NCBI RefSeq assembly: GCF_036327005.1
Contig: NZ_JAUGZK010000002.1
Span: forward strand, 124,001-188,000
Length of the DNA stretch: 64,000 nt
Origin: Alkalimonas mucilaginosa
Lineage (GTDB): Bacteria > Pseudomonadota > Gammaproteobacteria > Enterobacterales > Alteromonadaceae
Direction: 5' to 3'
Numbering within the stretch: position 1 is the stretch's first letter; each line of letters starts with the position of its first letter. The position numbers were made by a program, and so were the translations under genes. Under the pieces are notes generated by a model. It had not been told where the DNA came from and did no database searches. It was given only the letters and a program-made list of their open reading frames with translations. Shown in pieces: positions 50,273 to 59,365 of this stretch.

Positions 50273-50566
50273 ATGTCAAAGACCAATGAAAAACGTCGTC
50301 AGTTTCTCAAGCTATCCGCCGGTGGCTTGATCGGTATGACGCTCGGTAGCATCAGCTTACGGGCAATTGCTGCGGAACAAGTCAAATTGGACGACCCGCT
50401 GGCTAAGGCCATGCGCTATACCCATAAGTCGGAAGTGGAAGGTCAATACTGCCACAACTGCAACCTGATCCAGGGTGAAGAAGCCGATTGGCGGCCTTGT
50501 GCTATTTTCCCGGGAAAGCTGGTGGCCAACGAAGGTTGGTGTGCTGCCTGGGTAGCGATGCAATAG
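50273..50566 (+). CDS. High-potential iron-sulfur protein (HiPIP)
   Basis: The 97-residue precursor has a twin-arginine signal (KRRQFLKLSAGGLIGMTLGS) and a mature domain of about 60 residues with four cluster cysteines C60, C63, C76 and C90 in the HiPIP pattern (YCHNCNLIQG, DWRPCAIFPG, EGWCAAW). HiPIPs are periplasmic one-electron carriers between respiratory complexes or photosynthetic centres. AGGAG precedes the ATG. It stands alone, divergent from selO. Its redox partner is not identifiable here. Confidence 0.92.
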   Translation: MSKTNEKRRQFLKLSAGGLIGMTLGSISLRAIAAEQVKLDDPLAKAMRYTHKSEVEGQYCHNCNLIQGEEADWRPCAIFPGKLVANEGWCAAWVAMQ

Positions 50567-50676
50567 GTTTTTTGTTGCGTGAAAACAGGCCAGTTGCGTT
50601 CAGCGCTGGCCTTTTATCTTCAGCAAGCATCGGTTTCAGGCTACACTAGCAAGATGCATTGCTGAAGGACATCTTT

Positions 50677-51906
50677 ATGCCCCGCTATTCCATCGATTTT
50701 ATCCGTGCTATGCCCAAAGCCGATCTGCATCTGCACTTAGATGGCAGTTTACGGCTTGATACACTGCTTGCTATGGCCAAAACCCTGAAAGTACCGCTGC
50801 CAGCCGATACGGTAGAGGGGATGCAGGCCCAGGTGTTTAAACCGGCCTATCAGAATCTGGGCGAATACCTGCGCGGTTTCCAATACACCTGCGCCGTGCT
50901 GCGTGATGCCGATCATTTAACTCAGGCCGCGTACGAGTTGGCGCTGGACAATCTGGCCGAAGGGGTTAATTACATCGAAGTGCGTTTTGCACCGCAGCTG
51001 TTGATGGATTTAAGCAAAGGGCTGGATTTTGATACTGTGATGCGGGCGGTCAATGCAGGCTTGCAGCAGGCTGAATTGGAGTACAACAGCTCGGCCGCTG
51101 TGCTGGAGCAGGGCAAGCCACCGTTTCGCTACGGTATTATCAACTGCGCCATGCGGATGGTCGCGGCCAAAGGCTTTTCGCCTTATTACGACCAGCTGTT
51201 TCAGCTGATGCGGGATTTTGAGCCGATGCAAGTGATTAAACTGGCGGCGATGGAACTGGTACGGGCCAGTGTGCGGCTGCGTGATGATGAAGGCATTCCT
51301 ATTGTCGGGCTGGATTTGGCTGGACAGGAATCGGGTTATCCGGCCAGCAAGTTTAAAGAAGTGTACGATTACGCCCATCAGCACTTTCTTCTCAAAACCG
51401 TGCATGCCGGTGAGGCCTATGGTGCCGAGAGTGTGTTTGAAGCCATTACTGAGTGCCATGCTGATCGGATTGGTCATGGTTATTCGTTGTTTTTACCAGA
51501 GCGTATTCAGGACCCGGCTATTGCTGATCCTGAGGCTTACAGCCAGCGGCTGGCGTCCTTTATGGCCGATAAACGCATTGCGATTGAAGTATGCTTAACC
51601 AGCAACTTGCAAACCAACCCGGCCATCGCCGATATCCGCCAGCATCCGTTTGCCGAGATGCTGAAAAACCGGATGGCAACGGTGATTTGCACCGACAACC
51701 GTCTGGTGTCCAATACCACCTTAAGTAATGAATACCAGCTGGCGCTCGATCACTTTGATATTCCGATCAAGCGGCTAAAAGACATGGTGGCCTACGGCTT
51801 TAAGAAGAACTTCTTCCCCGGCAGCTATGTGGAAAAGCGCCAGTACGCCAAAACCTGCCTGCAGTATTTTGACCGGGTGGCGCAGCATTATGGCTTTATT
51901 AGTTAA
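50677..51906 (+). CDS. Adenosine deaminase family metal hydrolase
   Basis: The 409-residue product starts MPRYSIDFIRAMPKADLHLH and has the metal and active-site motifs of the family: DLHLHLDGSLR, LLKTVHAGEAYG, ADRIGHGYSLF, IEVCLTSNLQTN and VICTDNRLVSNTTLS. It is longer than E. coli Add (about 333), so adenine, AMP or nucleoside specificity cannot be fixed. AAGGA precedes the ATG by eight bases. A permease gene follows after 10 bases and is likely co-transcribed. Confidence 0.85.
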   Translation: MPRYSIDFIRAMPKADLHLHLDGSLRLDTLLAMAKTLKVPLPADTVEGMQAQVFKPAYQNLGEYLRGFQYTCAVLRDADHLTQAAYELALDNLAEGVNYIEVRFAPQLLMDLSKGLDFDTVMRAVNAGLQQAELEYNSSAAVLEQGKPPFRYGIINCAMRMVAAKGFSPYYDQLFQLMRDFEPMQVIKLAAMELVRASVRLRDDEGIPIVGLDLAGQESGYPASKFKEVYDYAHQHFLLKTVHAGEAYGAESVFEAITECHADRIGHGYSLFLPERIQDPAIADPEAYSQRLASFMADKRIAIEVCLTSNLQTNPAIADIRQHPFAEMLKNRMATVICTDNRLVSNTTLSNEYQLALDHFDIPIKRLKDMVAYGFKKNFFPGSYVEKRQYAKTCLQYFDRVAQHYGFIS

Positions 51907-51916
51907 GGGCAGTTAA

Positions 51917-53542
51917 ATGACCACCCTGCAATGGCTGACCGCCCTGATGCCGGTGCTCAGCGTCTTTGTGCTGCTGGTGGTGCTGCGTTTGCCGGCGACC
52001 CGTGCTATGCCACTCAGTTTACTGGTGTCGGCGCTGCTGGCACTTTGGGTCTGGCAGTTGCCGCTGAAGCAGTTGTTGGCTGCCATGCTGGAAGGCGGCG
52101 TTATTGCCATCAGTATTTTATGGATTGTGTTTGGCGCTATCTTGCTACTGAATGTATTGCGCTATAGCGGTGGTCTCGATGCAATTCGGGCCGGCTTTGC
52201 CAAACTCTCACCAGACCGGCGGGTGCAAACCATTTTAATTGGCTGGCTTTTTGTCAGCTTTTTAGAAGGCGCTGCCGGTTTTGGTACCCCGGCAGCCATT
52301 GCGGCCCCTTTGCTGGTGGCCCTTGGTTTTTCGCCGCTGGCAGCGGTGGTGTTGGCGCTGATAGCCGATTCAAGCAGCGTGTCCTTTGGTGCAGTCGGTA
52401 CCCCGGTGCTGGTGGGCATTGCGCAGGGTATGGCAGGGGCTAGCCCGGAGGCGCTGCAAGCTATTGCGTTGACCGCCATCGGCATTGATGTGTTGGTCGC
52501 CTCCTTGCTGCCACTGATGCTTTGTTTGATCTTGACCCGTTTTTTCAGTGAAGAAAAAAGCTGGTGGCCGGCTTTGCAGCTGGCCCCTTTTGCCCTGTTG
52601 GGTGGCCTGGCCTTTACCGTGCCCGCTTATGGGGTGGCCTGGCTGCTGGGGCCAGAATTTCCATCCATTGTCGGCGCCTTAACCGGCTTAGCGCTGATGA
52701 GTACCCTGGCACGTTATCGTATTCTGTTACCCAAACAGCCCTGGTATTTCTCGGCAGAAGACAAAGCCCAAAGCGAAGCTTTGCAGCGTCAGGCGCTGAC
52801 CATGAAGCTTGCGATGCCGCTGTGGCGTGCCTGGTTACCCTATGTGCTGGTTGCCTTGTTATTGGTGCTAAGCCGGATACCACAGCTACCGCTGCAAGGC
52901 TGGTTGCGCCGTCTGGAATGGCGTTGGGCCAATATCCTGGGCACCGACATCAGCGCCAGCCTGGCACCTTTGTACTTGCCTGGCAGTTTCTTTTTAGCGG
53001 TGGCGCTGCTGACACTCTGGCTGCACCAGAATCCAAAACAGCAAAGCCGCTGGCGTATGGTGCAACCAGCCGTACGTGATAGTTTGGCCCGGCTTGGTCC
53101 TGCGACCATTGCCCTGATGGCCTCGGTGCCGATGGTGCGGATATTTTTACAATCCGGTGTTAATGATGCAGGCTTGGCAGCCATGCCGTTTGAATTGGCG
53201 CAGGTCGCTGCATTGCATCTGGCCGATTACTGGATCTGGGTTGCACCTTTAATTGGCGCTTTGGGATCTTTTTTGGCCGGCTCGGCGACCTTTTCCAATA
53301 TGATGTTTGCGTCCTTTCAACAAACGGTAGCTAGCGAAGCGGCCTTGCCGGAGACTCTGGTGCTGGGGCTACAACTGCTAGGTGCCAATGCGGGCAATAT
53401 GATCTGTGTGGTCAATGTGGTAGCCGCCGCCAGCGTGGTTAATTTAAGTGGCCGTGAAGGTGATATTATCCGTTATACTCTGCTGCCGATGCTGTACTAC
53501 TGCCTGGCTGCCAGCTTGGTGGCGGTATTATTCTGGCTTTGA
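51917..53542 (+). CDS. L-lactate permease family transporter (LldP/LctP)
   Basis: The 541-residue protein has about 13 membrane helices and the LctP family blocks FLEGAAGFGTPAAIAAPLLV, LIADSSSVSFGAVGTPVLVG, SFLAGSATFSNMMFASFQ and LQLLGANAGNMICVVNVVAA. It would import lactate or glycolate with protons. No lactate dehydrogenase genes are adjacent. The preceding gene is a deaminase 10 bases away, so the native substrate might differ. Confidence 0.87.
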   Translation: MTTLQWLTALMPVLSVFVLLVVLRLPATRAMPLSLLVSALLALWVWQLPLKQLLAAMLEGGVIAISILWIVFGAILLLNVLRYSGGLDAIRAGFAKLSPDRRVQTILIGWLFVSFLEGAAGFGTPAAIAAPLLVALGFSPLAAVVLALIADSSSVSFGAVGTPVLVGIAQGMAGASPEALQAIALTAIGIDVLVASLLPLMLCLILTRFFSEEKSWWPALQLAPFALLGGLAFTVPAYGVAWLLGPEFPSIVGALTGLALMSTLARYRILLPKQPWYFSAEDKAQSEALQRQALTMKLAMPLWRAWLPYVLVALLLVLSRIPQLPLQGWLRRLEWRWANILGTDISASLAPLYLPGSFFLAVALLTLWLHQNPKQQSRWRMVQPAVRDSLARLGPATIALMASVPMVRIFLQSGVNDAGLAAMPFELAQVAALHLADYWIWVAPLIGALGSFLAGSATFSNMMFASFQQTVASEAALPETLVLGLQLLGANAGNMICVVNVVAAASVVNLSGREGDIIRYTLLPMLYYCLAASLVAVLFWL

Positions 53543-53555
53543 TTCGGACGACGCC

Positions 53556-54062
53556 TTAGACCGACTGTAAGCAGCGACAGCTGCTGCTTTCGCCATTCAG
53601 CCAGCCGCCAGCCAGCTGGACTTCACCGCGGAGTAATCGCTCTATCCAGCCATCGCCAGAGCCGCAAATGGGCCCGACCGAGTACGGACCGGCGTACACC
53701 AGTTCCTCACCGTTCAGTAAAATGGCCATTGGCGCTGCTGGTATGCTTAATCCCAACTGCCGGGCCTCAGCAATACTCAGGGTGTAGTGCGGGATCTCTG
53801 CAAAGCTTTGCTGCAGTGCTTGCTGGTGTTGTTGCTGCTGACGATGGCAGCGGCAAGCAGGGTCGATTACATGCAGCAGTTGCATAGAGTTCCCGCCCGA
53901 TGCTGTGACCAAGCTGGTGAGAATAAGGCCTTCTGTGTCTTGTTGCTGCCAGCGCTGCTCCGGATCAAAAACGCCTACCACACTATGCTGATCCTGCCAC
54001 AGCAGGTAACCACTTAGCAGCAACCAGCCTAGTAGCATCAGCGAACTCAATGCAACTTTCAT
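53556..54062 (-). CDS. Membrane-anchored thioredoxin-like protein (DUF6436-like)
   Basis: The 168-residue protein has one N-terminal membrane helix (MKVALSSLMLLGWLLLSGYL) and a small periplasmic domain with LLHVIDPACRCHRQ at the place of a thioredoxin CxxC, then IPAAPMAILLNGEELVYAGP, which resembles a cis-proline region, and C-terminal cysteines (PICGSGDGWIE, SSCRCL). The CRC arrangement is not a standard CxxC. A redox role is inferred. It lies one base downstream of the chemoreceptor gene on the same strand. Confidence 0.6.
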   Translation of the reverse strand: MKVALSSLMLLGWLLLSGYLLWQDQHSVVGVFDPEQRWQQQDTEGLILTSLVTASGGNSMQLLHVIDPACRCHRQQQQHQQALQQSFAEIPHYTLSIAEARQLGLSIPAAPMAILLNGEELVYAGPYSVGPICGSGDGWIERLLRGEVQLAGGWLNGESSSCRCLQSV

Positions 54063-54063
54063 C

Positions 54064-55545
54064 TCAATGACTAAACCGTTTCATTTCAATGGCCAGGGTA
54101 TCGGAGGCGGATTTTACGCCTTGGGCCACATCGACTACAGCTTGACCCTGTTGTTGCTGCTCAATCGCCATGGAGCTTAATTCCTGCGCCGACTCGGCAA
54201 TTTCCTGGCTGGCCTGACCTTGCTGGCTTAAGGTGGTCGACATGATCTCTGCCGATTGAAGCACACTTTGCACCTGCTGCAAGATGGCACGTAGTTGTTC
54301 ACCACTGTCACTGGCACTTGCTTTGGTTTGCTCCAGTTGGTTCAGACATTGATCGACCGCCTCAACCGATTGCTGGCTGCTTTGCACCATCCGCTCAATC
54401 ATGCCTTTGATTTCACCGGCCGAGCTATTAGTTCTGGATGCCAGGGTGCGCACTTCGTCGGCGACCACGGCAAAACCACGACCTTGTTCGCCAGCACGGG
54501 CAGCCTCTATGGCGGCATTGAGCGCTAGCAGGTTGGTTTGCTCGGCAATGCCCTGGATTACATCCAGTACCCCTTTAATCTCCTGGGTGGACTCTGCCAT
54601 GCCATGCACTTTTTGGCGGGAAGCTACCAGGTTATCAGCCAGCGCCTGTATGGTTTCTATGGTGGTGGTAATGGACGCCTGGCCTGAGCCTGCCGCCTGA
54701 TCCGAGTCATGTGCCAGGGATACCACCTGATTAGCCAGTTCAGCCAGCTCCTGAATACTGGCCGACATTTGCTCGGTGGCGGAAGCGATACGCTCAACTT
54801 CTTTCATCTTTTGTGTCATCCGATCGGCCAGCGAACAGCCTTGCTGCAATAACTCATCGGACTCTTGATCCAGCTGTTTTGCTACTTTATCTATAGTGCC
54901 TACGGTTTGTTCAATGGTGCTAACCACTTTGATAAATCGTCCGACCAACCTTGAGTTAACCGCCGGTGCCGGGGTGCTCAAAACAATTTGCCCATCGGTA
55001 TTGAGCATCTGCTGCGAGCTGGTCATAAAGAACTGACCAATTTGAGCTTCTTTGTAGCTGTAGCGGCAAATCAACATCAAGACAACGGCTTCGACCACCA
55101 CGTAAGCAGCGTGGATCATCACGATGGTGAAGGTTGCATCTGAATCCGGTACCAGATAGATCGGCTGACCACTACTTTGCAACCACATAAACAGCAAATG
55201 ATGCACGGCGATGACGCCTGCTGCTACCAGAATCACCAGCCAATCCCGAAAGGCAATCAGCACGGCCAGCAGTACAAAAATACCAAAGTGCACTTCGGTC
55301 ATGCCAATGCTCTGCTGAATATGCAGCGCACAAAACAGCATAAAGCTGATGCCGTAGCTGATGCGGGATAACGGATGATCGCCCAGGCTTTGTTGTAACC
55401 AAAAGGGAATGGCCACAGCGGGTACGCCGATAAGTAAAGCCAACAACCAGGTGTTGTGCAAAAAAGCCAGTAGAAAGGCTAGCAATAGCAAACCGCAGTT
55501 GACGTAGAGCGCGATTTGGAACGCTTGTTGACGAAACTTGGGCAT
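54064..55545 (-). CDS. Methyl-accepting chemotaxis protein with multi-helix N-terminal membrane domain
   Basis: The 493-residue product (ATG 55545, AGGAGC upstream) has about six N-terminal membrane helices (residues 10-185) with no large periplasmic loop, then a coiled-coil signalling domain. The hairpin tip region contains EQTNLLALNAAIEAARAGEQ and GRGFAVVADEVRTLASRTNS. Such receptors may sense through the membrane or an intramembrane ligand; the stimulus is unknown. An ATG at 55596 lies upstream without a good ribosome-binding site. Confidence 0.87.
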   Translation of the reverse strand: MPKFRQQAFQIALYVNCGLLLLAFLLAFLHNTWLLALLIGVPAVAIPFWLQQSLGDHPLSRISYGISFMLFCALHIQQSIGMTEVHFGIFVLLAVLIAFRDWLVILVAAGVIAVHHLLFMWLQSSGQPIYLVPDSDATFTIVMIHAAYVVVEAVVLMLICRYSYKEAQIGQFFMTSSQQMLNTDGQIVLSTPAPAVNSRLVGRFIKVVSTIEQTVGTIDKVAKQLDQESDELLQQGCSLADRMTQKMKEVERIASATEQMSASIQELAELANQVVSLAHDSDQAAGSGQASITTTIETIQALADNLVASRQKVHGMAESTQEIKGVLDVIQGIAEQTNLLALNAAIEAARAGEQGRGFAVVADEVRTLASRTNSSAGEIKGMIERMVQSSQQSVEAVDQCLNQLEQTKASASDSGEQLRAILQQVQSVLQSAEIMSTTLSQQGQASQEIAESAQELSSMAIEQQQQGQAVVDVAQGVKSASDTLAIEMKRFSH

Positions 55546-55631
55546 AAAAAGCTCCTGACAGCTTGAAGCATGAATAAGTAGGTTAGTTATCTTCAATGAG
55601 TGTAGCAGCTACTCTGAATGCAAAACAAAAT

Positions 55632-56918
55632 TTAGCGCACTTCGGGCAGCTGATCCCAGCGGGTGGTGTAAGCAGGGGATAGAAAGCGACGTTGCATTTG
55701 CCAGTCACCGTCTTTGCCTTGACGCGCGATAAATACGCTGCCGCGGTGTTTTTGGTTCAGTTGGTCGATGGCGGCCATTAAGCGTTGGCTGCGCTCCGAA
55801 GGAGGCGGTGCAAATAGCTGGGTTTGCAGCCCTTGCATGGCGCAGAGATCGCTTAGCACTATACCCGCCTTGGCATAGGCCGGGCCCTGGCGCCAGACTT
55901 GGTCCAGCAGCTGCATCGCCGCCTGTTGCAATACCCGGCTGTCGCTGCTGGGGGTAGCCAGTTCCAGGCTGGCCTGATCACCGAAAAAGGGTGATTTTTG
56001 CTCAAAGCGACTGCTGCGAATAAAGAGACTGAGCCGACGCGCCAGGCTTTGTTGGGCCCGCAGCTTTTCGGCAGCCCGGCTGAGGTACAGTGTAATCGCC
56101 TGCTGCATGGCCCCTTTGTCGGTAACACGCTGGCCAAAGCTGCGGCTGCTGATAATCTGCTGTTTGGGCTCTTGCACCTCATCCAGCGCCAAACAGGCAA
56201 GGCCGTTCAGCTCATTGACGGTGCGGGCCAGCACCACCGAGAATTTCTTGCGCATTTGTTGTGGGCAGGCCCGTGCCAGCTGCAGGGCGGTATCAATATT
56301 CATGGCCTGCAGTCGTTCGGCCAGCTTGCGGCCAACACCCCAAACTTCATGCACCGGCGTTCTGGCCAGAATATGCAGTCGCTTATGCGGTTCAGTCAGG
56401 TCCAGCACCCCCTCAAACTGCGGGTATTTCTTGGCGGCGTAATTGGCCAGCTTGGCCAGGGTTTTGCTGGGGCCGATGCCGACACAAACCGGCAAGCCCA
56501 ATTGCTGTTTGATGGTGGTACGGATGTGCTGGCCGAAGTCATGCAGGTTCTGGCAAAAATCGAGGCCAGATAGCTCCAGAAAAGCCTCATCGATGGAGTA
56601 AATCTCCACTTTGGGGGCCAGTTGTTCCAGGGTTTGCATCACCCGGCTCGACAGATCGCCATAAAGCGCGTAGTTGGATGAAAACACCGCCACCTGCTGC
56701 TGTTTTAACAGGGCTTTGACCTGATGAAAGGGCGCGCCCATCGGGATAGCAAGCTGCTTGGCCAGCGCGCAGCGGGCAATAATGCAGCCATCATTATTGG
56801 ATAGTACTACCAGTGGCCGCTGCTTTAAATCCGGCCGGAACAGTCGCTCACAGGAAGCGTAAAAGTTGTTGCAGTCGACCAGCGCAAAGCTGCGTGTTGT
56901 ATTGATAGATACCGGCAT
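55632..56918 (-). CDS. umuC: DNA polymerase V catalytic subunit UmuC (Y family)
   Basis: UmuC carries out error-prone translesion synthesis with UmuD'. The 428-residue product has the Y-family active site (FALVDCNNFYASCERLFRPD, VVLSNNDGCIIARCALAKQL, YSIDEAFLELSG), the helix-hairpin-helix GVGRKLAERLQAMNID and the C-terminal little-finger domain. It starts three bases after umuD and shares its SOS promoter. Confidence 0.95.
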   Translation of the reverse strand: MPVSINTTRSFALVDCNNFYASCERLFRPDLKQRPLVVLSNNDGCIIARCALAKQLAIPMGAPFHQVKALLKQQQVAVFSSNYALYGDLSSRVMQTLEQLAPKVEIYSIDEAFLELSGLDFCQNLHDFGQHIRTTIKQQLGLPVCVGIGPSKTLAKLANYAAKKYPQFEGVLDLTEPHKRLHILARTPVHEVWGVGRKLAERLQAMNIDTALQLARACPQQMRKKFSVVLARTVNELNGLACLALDEVQEPKQQIISSRSFGQRVTDKGAMQQAITLYLSRAAEKLRAQQSLARRLSLFIRSSRFEQKSPFFGDQASLELATPSSDSRVLQQAAMQLLDQVWRQGPAYAKAGIVLSDLCAMQGLQTQLFAPPPSERSQRLMAAIDQLNQKHRGSVFIARQGKDGDWQMQRRFLSPAYTTRWDQLPEVR

Positions 56919-56921
56919 CGG

Positions 56922-57377
56922 TTAGCGTTTTAGTTGATGAATAACGCTGCTGACCACGCCGAACACTTCAAAATCCAGGCCATCGTCCAGCCGGATCGGT
57001 GGGTACTTGGGGTTGGCGGCCTGCAGCATGGGTTCGGGTTTGAGCAACAAGCGTTTGACCGTCATATCGCCATTGACGCTGGCAATGACAATATCCTGAT
57101 GCTGCGCCTGCAAAGCGCGGTCGACCAGTAAGATATCGCCATCAAAAATAGCAGCACCGCGCATTGAATCGCCCCGGACGCGGACAAAAAAGGTCGCTGT
57201 GGGGTGGCGGATCAACAGCTCATGCAGATCCAGACAGCCTTCCAGATAATCCTGCGCCGGCGAAGGAAAACCTGCCGCTACCGTATTTAAGTACATCGGC
57301 AAGGCGCGGCCGCTGGCAGCATCGGGTGCGCCCAGCCACTCCAACCCTTGTTCACTGCGAAAGCTTGCCGCTGCCAT
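56922..57377 (-). CDS. umuD: UmuD, LexA-like self-cleaving subunit of DNA polymerase V
   Basis: The 151-residue product has the S24 peptidase serine S71 (RVRGDSMRGAAIFDGDIL), the lysine K108 (GDMTVKRLL) and a cleavage region VAAGFPSPAQDYLEG that parallels the E. coli Cys-Gly-Phe site. RecA filaments trigger self-cleavage to UmuD'. ATG 57377 is preferred, since GGTGAG precedes it and an upstream TTG at 57392 lies too near the SOS box. It is co-transcribed with umuC. Confidence 0.94.
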   Translation of the reverse strand: MAAASFRSEQGLEWLGAPDAASGRALPMYLNTVAAGFPSPAQDYLEGCLDLHELLIRHPTATFFVRVRGDSMRGAAIFDGDILLVDRALQAQHQDIVIASVNGDMTVKRLLLKPEPMLQAANPKYPPIRLDDGLDFEVFGVVSSVIHQLKR

Positions 57378-57397
57378 CCGATTGCTCACCAAAGTAA

Positions 57398-57413
57398 CTG
57401 TTCATATATACAG
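57398..57413. promoter_or_regulatory. LexA (SOS) box of umuDC
   Basis: CTGTTCATATATACAG is a perfect CTGT-N8-ACAG site, 20 bases before the umuD start, where it can overlap the promoter of the minus-strand umuDC operon. Confidence 0.92.
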
Positions 57414-57522
57414 TATTTTAGTCGCTCATCGGCGAATAGCAAGGGGTAAAATTTGTCCTTAATTTGATCCTTGTTGCTGGTTGCATTAAGCTTACTATCA
57501 GTAACAGCATGAGGGTTCCCAG

Positions 57523-57816
57523 GTGAGTGAAACAACCGCAAAGTACAGCGCCAACACCATGTCGCAAAAAAGTGCGCGTGAAGCGTTGGGGGCGCCGGAT
57601 ACCTTTCGTGGTGGCTGCTACGTGACGCGCAATGGCGTGGCGGAGCTGTTTATCCAGACGGCCGCTGAGCGCGCTGAAGAGTTGGCCGCACAAGAACGTG
57701 AACGACAGGCAATGGCGCTGCTGCGCTTAGCTATGATGGCGGAGCAGGATATCCGGCAGGGGGAAACCTTTAGCCCGGAGCAAGCCTTACAACAGCTGCG
57801 CGCGGCCAGGCGCTAG
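57523..57816 (+). CDS. Phd/YefM-like antitoxin
   Basis: The 97-residue protein has FRGGCYVTRNGVAELFIQT, the beta-hairpin of Phd-type DNA-binding domains, followed by a long charged helix (AERAEELAAQERERQAMALL) suited to toxin binding. It starts at GTG 57523 with GAGGG seven bases upstream; an ATG at 57559 is possible. A RelE/ParE toxin gene begins one base after its stop. Confidence 0.75.
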   Translation: MSETTAKYSANTMSQKSAREALGAPDTFRGGCYVTRNGVAELFIQTAAERAEELAAQERERQAMALLRLAMMAEQDIRQGETFSPEQALQQLRAARR

Positions 57817-57817
57817 C

Positions 57818-58141
57818 ATGCAACTGCAGTTTACCCGCACAGCCCTGCGCTGTTTGCAGGATATCGAATCCTGGCAGGCAGAATTTAAAGGCCCTGAGGC
57901 CGCTGCCACCTGGGTGGATGCGTATTTGCAGCAGAATGTAGAGGCCATTTTAGCCGCCCCGGATCGTTATCGCTTTAACCCCCTGCTGGCCGATTATGGC
58001 CTGATGCTGCGCGAGCGGCTGGATCAGGACCACCGGTTGCTGTATCGCCAACAAGGCGAGCATCTTTATGTACTCTTGGTGCTGCACTGCAAGCAGGATC
58101 TGGTACGGGCCTTGTATCGGCATCAATTGATGCGGGGTTAG
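57818..58141 (+). CDS. RelE/ParE-family toxin
   Basis: The 107-residue protein shows the RelE/ParE succession: LQFTRTALRCLQDIESWQAE, then RYRFNPLLADYGLMLRERLD, HRLLYRQQGEHLYVLLVLHC and a basic C-terminus. It probably targets translation or gyrase. It is paired with the Phd-like antitoxin one base upstream. It overlaps the end of the convergent arsJ gene by 4 bases, so the pair sits tightly against the arsenic operon. Confidence 0.82.
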   Translation: MQLQFTRTALRCLQDIESWQAEFKGPEAAATWVDAYLQQNVEAILAAPDRYRFNPLLADYGLMLRERLDQDHRLLYRQQGEHLYVLLVLHCKQDLVRALYRHQLMRG

Positions 58142-59361
58142 CCTGAGGATAATGCGCTGTGGTGCTTCGGCAGCGCCAGCGAAATCAACACCGTGGCGAC
58201 TAAGAATGCGCTGGACACCCAGAGACAGGCCTCAAGGCCCGCGTGCAGGTAGAGCCAGCCGGATAACACAGTACCGATTAAACGGCCCATGGCATTGGCC
58301 ATGTAGTAAAAGCCGACATCGAGCGAGACGCCATCACGGCCGGCGTAGCTGACAATTAAATAGCTGTGCAAGGAGGAGTTGATGGCAAATACAGCGCCAA
58401 ACAGCAGCAGGCCGCCAATCAGCATCGGGCCGACCTGCCAGTTCAGTTCAATGCTAAGGGCAATGGCAGCTGGCAGACCGCACAGCAGCAGCGCCCAGAG
58501 CACCGCTTGCTTGCCATCCGGCGTGCGGTTGTTGGCTTTGCCGGTCAGGTGTGGTGCCTGGCTTTGCACAAAACCATAGCCAATCACCCAGAGCGCTAAA
58601 AAGCCACCGACCTGCCAGTGATCCCAGTCAAACTGACTGGCCAAAAACAGCGGCAGCGCCACCACAAACCAGACATCCCGTGCTGCGAACAAACACATCC
58701 GGGCAGCCGACAGCAGGTTGATGGCACGGCTTTTCGACAGCATGTCACGAAACTTGGGTTTGGCTTTGCTTTTGCCAAGGTCGCGTTTCAGCAGTTTGAT
58801 GCTGAGCAACCAGATCAGGCTGAGTAGGGCGGCCATGGTAAAAATGGCCCACCAAAAGCCAATCAGCGCCAGCAGCAAACCACCGATAAAAAAGCCGACG
58901 CCTTTCAGCGCATTTTTCGAGCCGGTTAAAATGGCCACCCACTTGTATAGGGTGCTTTGCTCGGCATCGGCCACCAGCAACTTGATGCTGCTTTTGGCAC
59001 TCATCTTGTTCAGATCTTTGGCTATGCCCGACAATGCCTGCGCCGCCATCACCCAGGGCACCAGCAGGTACTCGGCAGGTACCAGCAGCATCGACAACGC
59101 CAGGATTTGCAGCAAAAGGCCGATGTTCATGGTTTTGTTCAGGCCAATGCGGGCGCCCAGCCAGCCGCCTACCAGATTGGTGACCACGCCGAAAAACTCG
59201 TAAAACAAAAACAACATGGCAATGCTGAGACCATCATAGCCCAGGCTGTAAAAATACAGCACCACCAGCATGCGCAAAGCGCCATCGGTCAGGGTAAAGG
59301 CCCAATAGTTACCGGTGACCACCAAATACTGGCGAATGTGTGGGCTAAGCTGGCTCAGCAT
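58138..59361 (-). CDS. arsJ: Organoarsenical exporter ArsJ (major facilitator family)
   Basis: ArsJ exports 1-arseno-3-phosphoglycerate, which breaks down to arsenate outside the cell. The 407-residue, about 11-helix protein begins with YLVVTGNYWAFTLTDGALRM and has YFYSLGYDGLSIAMLFLFYE and LVGGWLGARIGLNKTMNIG, as in ArsJ. Its assignment is supported by the GAPDH gene four bases upstream, the known partner. It is the last gene of the arsenic operon. Confidence 0.92.
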   Translation of the reverse strand: MLSQLSPHIRQYLVVTGNYWAFTLTDGALRMLVVLYFYSLGYDGLSIAMLFLFYEFFGVVTNLVGGWLGARIGLNKTMNIGLLLQILALSMLLVPAEYLLVPWVMAAQALSGIAKDLNKMSAKSSIKLLVADAEQSTLYKWVAILTGSKNALKGVGFFIGGLLLALIGFWWAIFTMAALLSLIWLLSIKLLKRDLGKSKAKPKFRDMLSKSRAINLLSAARMCLFAARDVWFVVALPLFLASQFDWDHWQVGGFLALWVIGYGFVQSQAPHLTGKANNRTPDGKQAVLWALLLCGLPAAIALSIELNWQVGPMLIGGLLLFGAVFAINSSLHSYLIVSYAGRDGVSLDVGFYYMANAMGRLIGTVLSGWLYLHAGLEACLWVSSAFLVATVLISLALPKHHSALSSG

Positions 59362-59365
59362 GGTA

